Shown here: positions 10,251 to 18,220 of the stretch, in pieces
How positions within the stretch are numbered: the first letter of the stretch is position 1
Layout of the letters: the number at the start of each line of letters is the position of its first letter
Assembly: GCA_900128395.1 (NCBI GenBank)
Contig: LT649528.1
Coordinates: 1 to 21,818 of the forward strand
Direction of reading: 5' to 3'
Origin: Stramenopiles sp. TOSAG23-2
Taxonomy: Eukaryota; Sar
DNA length: 21,818 nt
Made by a program: the position numbers and the translations under genes
Notes under the pieces: model-generated
What the model saw: the letters and a program-made list of their open reading frames with translations, nothing else
Told to the model about the DNA's origin: nothing
Database searches by the model: none

Positions 10251-11461
10251 GTGCGGGTAGAAGAAGGGGAGGTGCTGTATAACAATGCTTGTATGCCTTT
10301 TAAAAATTCAGCATGTTTATTACTACCAGAATCTTTTCCATTGTAATCATATTCAATTTCATACGTTGGTGCACAATCTTCTAAATTTTCTAAACCTTGC
10401 TCAGAATATCTAGTTATGGACATGTCTACTACATGTTTTGCCAAACCATCTTTTAAAATAAAAGTTGTACGATTTTTACGACGGAAATTGATTGGTTGAA
10501 AGTCGGGATTTTTATGCAGCGTCAATTTTTTATATTTTGACAAGGTTTCAATATTATCAATATGAATTATACCAGTATATGCTCCATATGGTATAGGAAA
10601 ATATCCATAGTTTGGTAAATCATGAAATGCACCTGCTAACGATATTATTCTATAAAATCTTTGATTATAATCTTTTAGATTTTGTTGTGGCTCAAATTTT
10701 TTGCCATCATGAAAGCGTATCAAGCGTCGATCAAGCGATGAAACACATGACATATCTTCAATTACCCACTGTACTTGATTTACAATATTGGATGGTATTA
10801 AACGATTATCTTGAGATTCGGCAAATTTTAAGAACGGATCGTGGTTTTGATCATGATTATTGCTACAACATTCTAACAATAATTTTAAATATGTACCATT
10901 TTTTATCTTCACACGGGCACCTTCATGTATACGTTTAATCCTATCGATAGTATCGACTAGCGCTTCTGTAACTTTCACATAATTTTCAGCATCCGAGCGT
11001 TTTTTTTTATCCTCTAGTAAAACTTCCCTACTAATTCCAATGCGCAGAGAATAATGATTTTTCATATTATAATCTAGTGTTTTGCCTTTCTCCTTCGTTT
11101 TGACAATGACTCCAGTAATTTTATTTGTTCTGCTATCTTTTAAAACTTTACCCGTTGTCTCGTCGACAGATACTCGCACTTTGTTGTTATAAAATACGTC
11201 CAGCATTTGTTTCTGCACATAGCGGCGACTATTGGTCTGCGTTCTAGTATTATATGCTTTTAGCAACGCAGCTTTCATTTCATTGAAATATCGTTCGGAT
11301 ACACCAGGTATAAAGCGTTTCGTCGCTTTATTAAAATATCCTAATCTTCCTTCAATTTCAACGTTAGATAAACCACCAGCATTCGAATCTCTACGCAATT
11401 GATCGATATATTGAGTAATATATTCCGGTATTTCTGATTTTAACAAATCACTAGGCTCCAT
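10142..11461 (-). CDS. mRNA 5'-triphosphatase, Cet1-like triphosphate tunnel metalloenzyme (capping enzyme beta subunit)
   Basis: It removes the gamma phosphate from nascent pre-mRNA 5' ends, the first step of cap synthesis in the nucleus, and normally works with a separate guanylyltransferase. The ATG at 11461 gives 439 residues (MEPSDLLKSEIPEYI); a TTG ten codons upstream was not used. Hallmarks of the tunnel fold appear in family order: NVEIEGRLG (metal-binding E35 and E37), VRVSVDETTGKV, the K- and R-bearing strands IVKTKEKGKTLDYN and YSLRIGISRE, then RRKNRTTF near residue 325, VVDMSITRY, and the distal glutamate strand YEIEYDY (E368, E370). The tail has 11 Asn residues and then a basic stretch (KKSKKRK, KKSRKG) resembling a nuclear localisation signal. 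It is divergently placed to the PAQR gene. No guanylyltransferase domain is fused to it. The fold is confident; substrate specificity is inferred from the family. Confidence 0.9.
10217..10249. repeat. (ATT)11 microsatellite coding for Asn11 in the triphosphatase tail
   Basis: Eleven uninterrupted ATT units read as AAT (Asn) on the coding strand. All codons are identical, which indicates recent replication slippage rather than old conserved sequence. Confidence 0.9.
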
Positions 11462-11668
11462 GTCTACTTGGTTTATGTAGCTATTTTGCAATATAGTAAA
11501 ACTTCTTGGTTAATCCATACAATATATATTTATGTGTTGAAGATATATATATATATTGTACACAGCTTGAAAACAATTATTATTTATGTAAAAATATTAT
11601 ATTTATATAGTACTATAATCCAATAATGCAACTACTAATACTAATATGAAAAATATTGTTTTCCGATT

Positions 11669-11702
11669 CCAGGCATTACCAGGTGCACAGGCCTGGGCAG
11701 GT
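11669..11702. repeat. GC-rich island with CCAGG/CCTGG sites, related to the 21.55-kb island
   Basis: A short GC-rich patch with two CCAGG, one CCTGG and inverted arms CCAGGC/GCCTGG. The segment TTACCAGGTGCACAGGC closely matches CTACCAGGGCACAGGC at 21549-21564, with one base inserted and a few substitutions, which suggests a shared origin or a shared binding motif. Confidence 0.5.
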
Positions 11703-11784
11703 ATTAATTTGGTACATGTTGTTGCGTATAGACAGATTACTTACAGTATGCGGTATAAGTGGTGGTAGTCTCGGCCAGTTTAAG

Positions 11785-11876
11785 TTAGCTAGCTCTAGCT
11801 AGATCTAGCTATAGTCGTCTAGCCGCCTAGCTCTCCTCGTAGTCTAGCCAGCTACAGTAGCTATAATAGAGCTACT
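11785..11876. repeat. CTAG/AGCT palindrome cluster in the divergent promoter
   Basis: In about 90 bp there are seven CTAG and eight AGCT tetranucleotides, including TTAGCTAGCTCTAGCTAG. Hairpin-capable arms include AGCTAC-A-GTAGCT and GTAGCT-ATAATAG-AGCTAC. The density is far above anything else in the window. Its position midway between two divergent starts suggests a regulatory role or a slipped simple repeat; neither is shown. Confidence 0.65.
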
Positions 11877-12131
11877 AACCACTCAGCACCTTACACATCA
11901 TTATTGTTATTTTAACATTTTCTACCACATATATAGCAACGCTATAGGGACATATATATATTATATTTATAATATTATTATTTCGAGGGAGAAGATGATT
12001 AGTTAATACTTTTTTACAATATCAATTAAACATTTGTTCCTTCTCATTAATTTTTATTTCATTTTTTGGGTGCATATGTATATATACTGTAAAGAGAAAG
12101 GAGCAAAGAAAAAACAATAAAGGAGAGGAAG

Positions 12132-13703
12132 ATGGTAAAAAAAAATAAAAAATGTGAACCTTCATCAAATAATAATAATAAGAAAAAAATAACGTCAAAC
12201 CCAACAACAAAGCGAAAACGAAAGCAACGTACTAAAACCAATTCAAGAAAGACCAAGACAAAGAAAGATGGTACTGATCACCACAATATTAGTGAAAATA
12301 TTAACGATTTTGAATATGTGAATAAAAATGTAACAGTTAAAAAGATTATGGAAGATAACGTAAACATATTGAATTTACAGTCGAATAACAATAAGAAAGA
12401 TGAAAAAGATGAAAGCAATAATAAGAAAGCAATAATTAGAACAAAAGCATTTGCAGAGAATCATGCACAATATTTGCATGTAGAAAACGGATATCGTGTG
12501 GATTATACACTTTCGCAAAGTGTATGGTCTATATTCCAAATCCATAATGAAACAGTCAACGTTTGGGTGCATATGTTAGGTGCTTGTATTTTTTTGTATT
12601 TTTTATTAAGTATTGGTACATTAAAAAATTTAAACAATAATAATAATAATAACAACATATTTGTAGCACTGGCGGAAACAACAACGATTGTTGAAAATAA
12701 TGCGGATTCGCTATATATGCAAATTGAGATGGCAAGGGCCGGTTCCTATAAAGTAGCCATGGAACGATTTCGTTTGGCACAGATAACCATGGAAGCTAAA
12801 AAAAGGCAATTTTTAGATGCGGCAAAAGAATCATCAAATGCAATGAAACAAAAACTTTTTAATTTAAAATCTGCGTTTGAAGATTCATTGATGGAAATGG
12901 CATCTTCTGGGAAAAAATTGATTAAATTGCAAAGCGATGATAACGATTCGAAGGAAGGTAAATTATACGATGCAAGCGAACGATTTGTACAGTCAATTGA
13001 TCATGCACGAAAATTTGGTCGTGAATTGGTATTAGATACACACGAATATGTATTAGATAAAAATAGTATAGCATTATGGCCAATGTCCATTTTTATTATT
13101 ACTGCAATATATTGCATGGCATGCTCATCAGTATACCATTTGTTTTCTTCCCTGGACGAAGCAACCGTGGATTATTATCGAAAATTAGATTTGGCTGGTA
13201 TATCATTGCTTATATGCGGCTCTCCTTATCCGTATATTTATTATCACATTTGTTCGTTGAATTGGGTAATCTTTTATTTAATCGGATTTACTGCCGTTTC
13301 ATCATTCACATTTTCCTTTGCGTTTATTAAATATGAAAAAATTTTTGAAATACATCCTGAAACATTTCGTATTGTAAGGACATTAGGCTATATTTTTAAT
13401 GGTTTAATTTTTTTGATTCCAATTAGTCATATTACATATGGCCATTACAACTATAATGAACCGCTTGCATTGGATGTTTTGAAATTAATGATATATGAAG
13501 GTTTTATCTATGGAATCGGTAGTTTATTCTACGTGAAAGGATGGCCGGAGGTTTGGTCTAAAACTGGTCGGTTTGATATTTTCTTCAGTAGTCATCAAAT
13601 ATGGCATTTAACTGTTTTGATTGCATGTTGGGTACATTATATTGCGATGGTTCGTTTATATCGGTGGCGTCAAAACCATACGTGTCCAATCGATTTATTA
13701 TGA
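12132..13703 (+). CDS. PAQR family seven-helix membrane protein (AdipoR/hemolysin III-like) with a large first-loop insert
   Basis: PAQR proteins are heptahelical membrane proteins with a zinc site; AdipoR members have ceramidase-type hydrolase activity. The frame encodes 523 residues. Residues 1-100 are basic and disordered. Family features follow: the conserved pre-helix motif (FQIHNETVNVWVHMLGA, about 135-150), TM1 about 143-166, then TM2-TM7 from about 314. Predicted zinc/catalytic residues are present: SSVYH (S332/S333, H336), D353 in KLDLAG, and H488 and H492 in SSHQIWH. The odd part is residues 168-313: eight Asn, then a charged helical segment (EMARAGSYKVAMERFRLAQ; FLDAAKESSNAMKQKLFNL) between TM1 and TM2. 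With AdipoR topology (N-terminus cytosolic) this insert would face the lumen or outside. The ATG at 12132 is preceded by a purine-rich leader (AGGAGAGGAAG). Ligand or substrate is unknown. Confidence 0.9.
   Translation: MVKKNKKCEPSSNNNNKKKITSNPTTKRKRKQRTKTNSRKTKTKKDGTDHHNISENINDFEYVNKNVTVKKIMEDNVNILNLQSNNNKKDEKDESNNKKAIIRTKAFAENHAQYLHVENGYRVDYTLSQSVWSIFQIHNETVNVWVHMLGACIFLYFLLSIGTLKNLNNNNNNNNIFVALAETTTIVENNADSLYMQIEMARAGSYKVAMERFRLAQITMEAKKRQFLDAAKESSNAMKQKLFNLKSAFEDSLMEMASSGKKLIKLQSDDNDSKEGKLYDASERFVQSIDHARKFGRELVLDTHEYVLDKNSIALWPMSIFIITAIYCMACSSVYHLFSSLDEATVDYYRKLDLAGISLLICGSPYPYIYYHICSLNWVIFYLIGFTAVSSFTFSFAFIKYEKIFEIHPETFRIVRTLGYIFNGLIFLIPISHITYGHYNYNEPLALDVLKLMIYEGFIYGIGSLFYVKGWPEVWSKTGRFDIFFSSHQIWHLTVLIACWVHYIAMVRLYRWRQNHTCPIDLL
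12633..12656. repeat. AAT/AAC tract coding for Asn8 in the PAQR insert
   Basis: Eight Asn codons (N168-N175, mostly AAT with AAC at the ends) mark the junction between TM1 and the helical insert of the PAQR protein. Confidence 0.85.
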
Positions 13704-13809
13704 GATACGTAACGTTTCGTATGAAATAAATCGAGTTTGAAAAAAGCAATATTACATTAAATTATAATATAAATATATAAATATTTAATATTATATAATT
13801 TTGTACGAA

Positions 13810-13832
13810 CGTACACATTATTAATGTGTACG
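13810..13832. terminator. 23-nt near-perfect palindrome, possible 3' UTR or 3' flank hairpin of the PAQR gene
   Basis: Arms CGTACACATTA and TAATGTGTACG flank a single T, giving 11 complementary pairs. As RNA a 9-pair stem with a five-base loop is plausible. It starts 107 bases after the PAQR stop. It could be an mRNA 3' element or a protein-binding palindrome; 'terminator' is only the closest available class. Confidence 0.4.
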
Positions 13833-14484
13833 AATATGATATGTATATGTACATGTATTAGATATAAAGCAACATATGAACTTCCAATGCTCTCTATCAT
13901 GCTCTTACAAAATATCTCTGTTTCTCATGGGACTATAATCAGACGGTCTACAATGATAAGTAAAGCAGTAGGGTTTCCGAATTTTTTCATAAATAGTACA
14001 AAACAAGTTGTCCACAATATCTATTTGGATAAATTTCGGGACAAATAATCACACCTAAATTTAAAAAATATCCAATAAAATAATAATAATACCAGGTAAT
14101 ATTAATAATACAAATAGAATAATTGTAATGCAACTAACATTATGGTATTAATATATATTATAATTACAACAAATTATAATAATATATGTTACTCTTACAG
14201 TATAACAGAACAAGGATGATGGAGATAATAAACATCAATTAATTATTGACAACGTGTGATCTTATCATTATTCTAATTATTGTATTATATTATTATTTAA
14301 ATCTTTACGCGATAAATTTCACACACATTTATATAATATATATTATATATATATATATTGTTCTTATTTTTTTAGAGACCACAACTGTTAATATATTAAA
14401 GATAGGTTATATAATTCAAGTTTTGTTGTGTTTGTTTAATATTGATAATATATTTTTTGTTCTTCTTGTTAAATTTTTGGGATA

Positions 14485-14503
14485 TTAATTTTTTCATTTA
14501 CAG
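14485..14503 (+). other. Probable 3' splice acceptor one base upstream of the kinase start codon
   Basis: The run TTTTTTCATTTACAG ends at 14503, followed by a single A and ATGAGT at 14505. The upstream in-frame sequence (from a TTG at 14442) is hydrophobic, low in complexity and intron-like, so it was excluded from the CDS. This parallels the BEACH start, which also has an acceptor, one base, then ATGAGT. Confidence 0.55.
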
Positions 14504-14504
14504 A

Positions 14505-17500
14505 ATGAGTCAAAAGCAAAATGACAACTGGCATATTGACTTTGCATCAAAAGTACAAGAGAAATCGGATAGGAAAAAAGCAATATCTAGTAGTGGCACA
14601 AGTGGTAGTAAAACCTCAATAGATGATGAAGATGACCCGTTAACTAAAACGTTTCGTCGTAGAGATTTACGGAGAGAGTTGGCACAAGCACGCGGACGTA
14701 TTGCAAATCCCAATGAGAGAATCCCACCAAAAGTTGGACCGGATGGAAGGCGTAGACCAAAACGGGCACCACCGCCAAAGAAACCGCCGCCACCTCAACA
14801 AAGCCCAATGAGCGATAGTCATGAATTTGGTGGCGATTTTGGTAGTAAAATGAATAGTGACAATAGAAGTAGGACAGGTGGTGGTAGTGTACGACCACCA
14901 CCAAATAATCCTTTTCGTCCACCACGCGGGAAGCCACCTCCACCGAACTCACCGAATAGATATAATAAGAATAGCAACAACAACAGTAGCAATGATAAAT
15001 ATGATGATAATAAAAATAAACATGGTAGAAGAAGAGTAGATCCGAATAAATTGAAACGTAGGCCACCACCTCGTGGCAAAATACCACGACCCCGAGGAAT
15101 AAATTCAAATAATCCTAGATCTGTCGATAATAGTGGCGGTGCGTCAACATCGCAATTAATTGCATTTGCTACAAGGCATCAAGCACAAATACAAAAGCAA
15201 CAAACACATTATATACGTAAACCACCATCTGGACAGCCACCTCGACGAAAAACTGCTACAAGTAGAAACCCCAATGTTAAACCACCTGTACCAAAAGGCT
15301 CGCCATTGCCAAAACATAAAAATGACAATAAAAATCCGAGACGTCCCCCAAGAGCTAGAAATAATCCAAATAGTAAAAAGCCACCACCTCCAAATGGACC
15401 ACCCCCAAAAAGTGCAATTGAAGCAGGTATACGTGCTCGTTCAAGGCAAAATCCGTCCAATTTGTTTGAATTAGGTCCAAACACTGTATATATAAGCGAT
15501 GATGATGACGATACTGATAGCGACAGTGAAGAATACAAAAAGAAAATATTACGTCGACAGCAAGGACAGGCACAAATGCGGCGTCGCCCACCTGGTCATA
15601 AAAAAATGAATCCAAATCGCAATGATAATAATAATAATAACAAGAAGGATAGGAACAAGCACTATGGTCCAAGGGGTTATAGCCAAAGCGATCATAGTGG
15701 CAATGAAAGCAGGCATCGCAACCATCGCAACGATGAGAGTAGTACTGTTGGTAAGAAAACAAGCGATATGTCCGATAGCGATACGGATGGGGATGATGAT
15801 ACATTTTATGACGTTGAAGAAGATAAACGAGTAGATACGACAAAAAATGTAGTTGTTGAGAAGAAAAAAAAAGGTAGACCTAAATTAAGCATACAAGTAG
15901 CTGATTCAAATAAAGCTACTCCGCGAAAATCGAAAAAGATACCAATAGACGAAGGAAAAGTTAGCAACAATACAGCAGTGGTGGACGAAGGAAAAAGCCC
16001 GGATAATGCAGTAGTTAAAAGGAACAAGAAAAAGAAACGACCTAATTTAACAGTAATGGTTACAGATAGTAATCATGAAGCAGAGGATAGTAGCAACAAT
16101 AATACGGCGGATAACCCATTTAGCGGTGTAGGTAATTTACAAATTAATGTCGACGACGGCACACAAAATTTCAACGAAACGTACCATTTAAGCAATAGTG
16201 GTGCATTTAATGCAGAAGGATTTGTCATACGCGAAACTGGTATCGCAAAAGCCCCTAAAGATGGCAAGGATAGCAGCCGAACAGATTGGTATAACGAGGA
16301 AGATGATGGGTCAGGTTATGGTAAAAATATACGCGCGGAAATGTTAAAATTGTGTGTCCTAGGACGTGGCGCTGGTGGTATTGTATATAAAAGTTTGCAC
16401 ATGCCCACAATGCGCATTGTAGCTGTAAAAAATATTCCAGTATATGAGTCGGATAAAAGGCATCAGATGGTTCGTGAATTGAAAGCATTGTATCAAAACC
16501 TGGTTCCAATTAGCGGGGATGGATCAACAACTGCACGTGGTGGCATTAAACTTGGTCCATGTCCGCAAATTGTATCATTTCATGATGCATTTATCAATCC
16601 AGATGAAGGCAATATATCAATTGTATTGGAATATATGGATGGTGGATCGTTGCAAGATATTGTTGATACTGGTGGATGCCCGCAAGAGAGCGTCTTAGCA
16701 AATGTCTCATACCGAGTTTTAGTAGCGTTGGCATTTATTCATGATAAACATCAAATACATCGTGATATTAAACCTAGTAATTTATTAATTAATCACAATG
16801 GGGAAGTGAAAGTAAGTGACTTCGGCATAGTGCGTGAAATGGAAAGTACAGTAGCAAAAGCAAATACGTTTGTTGGAACACTGACCTATATGTCACCAGA
16901 ACGTATCAGTGGCGAAGCTTATTCGTATGCATCCGATTTATGGTCATTTGGTTTATCAATATTAGCTGTTGCTCTAGGAAAGTATCCGTTAAATACGGAA
17001 GGTGGTTATTGGGGTTTATTGCATAATTTGAGAGATGAGCCTAGTCCGAAATTACCAGAAGATGAATTTTCCCCAGACTTTTGCGAATTTATCAATCTAT
17101 GTTTACATAAAGATCCAAACGAACGCCCTACGTGCAGGGAATTGTTGGACCACCCATTTTTAGAAGGCTGCGCCGTTGCAATGGAAGATCAAACACGGAC
17201 TATACGGGAAAACATGCAAGCAGCACTAGAAGGTTTTGATGATGAAAATGGCGAAGATGAAGACATGATAAGTCAAGGATCAGATACGGCTAGGACCGAG
17301 TTGGATGAATTATGTGAATTATCGATGAATCGCTTGTATGATTTGTGGTCAAAAGGCAAGGCAAAACAAGAGGAGGAGGATAATAATGGTGAAGGAAAAC
17401 GTAGTGGTAGCACTGTACCTAGCCAATTCCCACGTATTACTCGTTTAAAATTGGCAAATTTATCATTCCAACTTGGATTAAGTGTGAACGCAGTTGTACG

Positions 17501-17636
17501 TTGTTTTGAACGTAAATGGAGGGAATTAACAGGTGCTGGACATGAGACTGCAAGGCGCGCAAGTAGAGTTAAATTGAAACCTGGGGAGCCCGATATGCTA
17601 CGAGTCTTAGTAGCAGAAGGTGGAAGGAAGAAGTAA
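14505..17636 (+). CDS. MAP kinase kinase-like protein kinase with long disordered N-terminus
   Basis: 1043 residues. Residues 1-600 are low complexity: proline-rich blocks (PPPPQQSP, KPPPPN), basic stretches and acidic Asp/Ser/Glu tracts. The kinase domain is about 613-880: glycine loop GRGAGGIVYK from G620, VAVK lysine K642, catalytic HRDIKPSN (H752-R753-D754), DFG D772, SPE 797-799. HRDIKPSNLL, VGTLTYMSPER and the closing ...RPTCRELLDHPFL are typical of MAP2Ks. The activation segment carries T782 and T788, matching the plant-type S/T-x5-S/T phosphosite rule rather than the animal S-x3-S/T. Two near-identical motifs at 453-469 (KKKKGRPKLSIQVADSN) and 508-523 (KKKKRPNLTVMVTDSN) resemble MAPK docking D-sites. 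The C-terminal 160 residues are acidic, then a predicted helical stretch (LKLANLSFQLGLSVNAVVRC) not recognised as a named domain. The role as MAPK activator is inferred from these motifs. A possible AATAAA follows the stop at 17670-17675. Confidence 0.88.
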   Translation: MSQKQNDNWHIDFASKVQEKSDRKKAISSSGTSGSKTSIDDEDDPLTKTFRRRDLRRELAQARGRIANPNERIPPKVGPDGRRRPKRAPPPKKPPPPQQSPMSDSHEFGGDFGSKMNSDNRSRTGGGSVRPPPNNPFRPPRGKPPPPNSPNRYNKNSNNNSSNDKYDDNKNKHGRRRVDPNKLKRRPPPRGKIPRPRGINSNNPRSVDNSGGASTSQLIAFATRHQAQIQKQQTHYIRKPPSGQPPRRKTATSRNPNVKPPVPKGSPLPKHKNDNKNPRRPPRARNNPNSKKPPPPNGPPPKSAIEAGIRARSRQNPSNLFELGPNTVYISDDDDDTDSDSEEYKKKILRRQQGQAQMRRRPPGHKKMNPNRNDNNNNNKKDRNKHYGPRGYSQSDHSGNESRHRNHRNDESSTVGKKTSDMSDSDTDGDDDTFYDVEEDKRVDTTKNVVVEKKKKGRPKLSIQVADSNKATPRKSKKIPIDEGKVSNNTAVVDEGKSPDNAVVKRNKKKKRPNLTVMVTDSNHEAEDSSNNNTADNPFSGVGNLQINVDDGTQNFNETYHLSNSGAFNAEGFVIRETGIAKAPKDGKDSSRTDWYNEEDDGSGYGKNIRAEMLKLCVLGRGAGGIVYKSLHMPTMRIVAVKNIPVYESDKRHQMVRELKALYQNLVPISGDGSTTARGGIKLGPCPQIVSFHDAFINPDEGNISIVLEYMDGGSLQDIVDTGGCPQESVLANVSYRVLVALAFIHDKHQIHRDIKPSNLLINHNGEVKVSDFGIVREMESTVAKANTFVGTLTYMSPERISGEAYSYASDLWSFGLSILAVALGKYPLNTEGGYWGLLHNLRDEPSPKLPEDEFSPDFCEFINLCLHKDPNERPTCRELLDHPFLEGCAVAMEDQTRTIRENMQAALEGFDDENGEDEDMISQGSDTARTELDELCELSMNRLYDLWSKGKAKQEEEDNNGEGKRSGSTVPSQFPRITRLKLANLSFQLGLSVNAVVRCFERKWRELTGAGHETARRASRVKLKPGEPDMLRVLVAEGGRKK

Positions 17637-17974
17637 ACTTGAGATGTGTTTACGTAGTGTTATTGTAAAAATAAAACATAAATGTGATTTGTGTATATTT
17701 TAAATAAAAAGATACGTTCGTACATTTGTACCATGTTTTGTAGAGGTACGGTATATAAAATATTAAATGATTTCGTGCTGTACTATATCATATATATTCA
17801 TATATATATTCCAACATATGATATGATAGCCCAAGTAAAGGAGCTCGCAGCCTCTAATTGGATTTCTACTACTATGTCGAGATATTATACGACTCGTACG
17901 TACTTCGTACAAACTTGCGATTACTAAAACTTGCGCTTATAACAATCGTTTTGCTTTAAAATGTGCATTTGGTG

Positions 17975-18004
17975 AGTCGTATAACGACTTGTACCCCGGT
18001 ACAA
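17975..18004. repeat. Two abutting perfect inverted repeats (tandem hairpins)
   Basis: AGTCGT-ATA-ACGACT (17975-17989) is followed at once by TTGTACC-CC-GGTACAA (17989-18004), sharing one base. Both stems are perfect (6 and 7 pairs) with two- to three-base loops. Position is about 340 bases past the kinase stop. Function is unknown. Confidence 0.55.
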
Positions 18005-18118
18005 TTTATTGTCCGCCTTCCTATATGATGTTCGTTTTTCATCAACTGCTACGAGTAGTTGATACCATCTATTTACCTTCATTGGTACGTATTCTCTATT
18101 ATGGGAATATCAACACAC

Positions 18119-18220
18119 TAGTGTAAGATCAGATTATTTCAGTTATTGTAATTCTTTGAAGAGTAGGAATTATCATGAGTAAATTAAAATAATAAATTAT
18201 GCGTAAACTTAATTATATAT
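18119..18220 (+). repeat. Dispersed repeat, copy B
   Basis: Second copy of the repeat at 1104-1213. The hairpin is better here (TAATTCT with AGGAATTA, including one G-T pair). The 3' edge runs into a TA-dinucleotide tract at about 18213-18230. Confidence 0.7.

Larger units (their letters stand above)
11462..12131. promoter_or_regulatory. Divergent intergenic region between the triphosphatase (-) and PAQR (+) genes
   Basis: The two genes start back to back about 670 bp apart, so this spacer probably holds both promoters. It is AT-rich at both edges (TA-repeat tract near 11540-11556). Its centre carries the GC-rich island at 11669-11702 and the CTAG/AGCT cluster at 11785-11876, with no reading frame of note. 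Bidirectional promoter activity is inferred from gene orientation only. Confidence 0.5.
13704..14504. other. Spacer between PAQR and kinase genes
   Basis: It contains a possible polyadenylation signal AATAAA at 13725-13730, 22 bases after the PAQR stop, then the 23-nt palindrome at 13810-13832. A less AT-skewed stretch at about 13860-14050 follows, with no recognisable product in any frame. TA-rich sequence then leads to the acceptor at 14485-14503. An AG/GTAATA at about 14096 could be the donor of a leader intron of the kinase gene. Confidence 0.5.

Noticed and set aside
11462-11491. Ten-residue extension of the triphosphatase from a TTG
   Set aside because: Not an ATG, and it adds nothing recognisable; ATG at 11461 is used.
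14442-14504. N-terminal extension of the kinase from a TTG at 14442
   Set aside because: TTG is not a normal eukaryotic start. The residues are intron-like hydrophobic sequence ending in a CAG acceptor; ATG at 14505 begins a plausible protein.
14644-15843. Several long minus-strand frames opposite the kinase N-terminus
   Set aside because: They are antisense shadows of the proline-, Asp- and Asn-rich repeats of the real gene and have no independent features.
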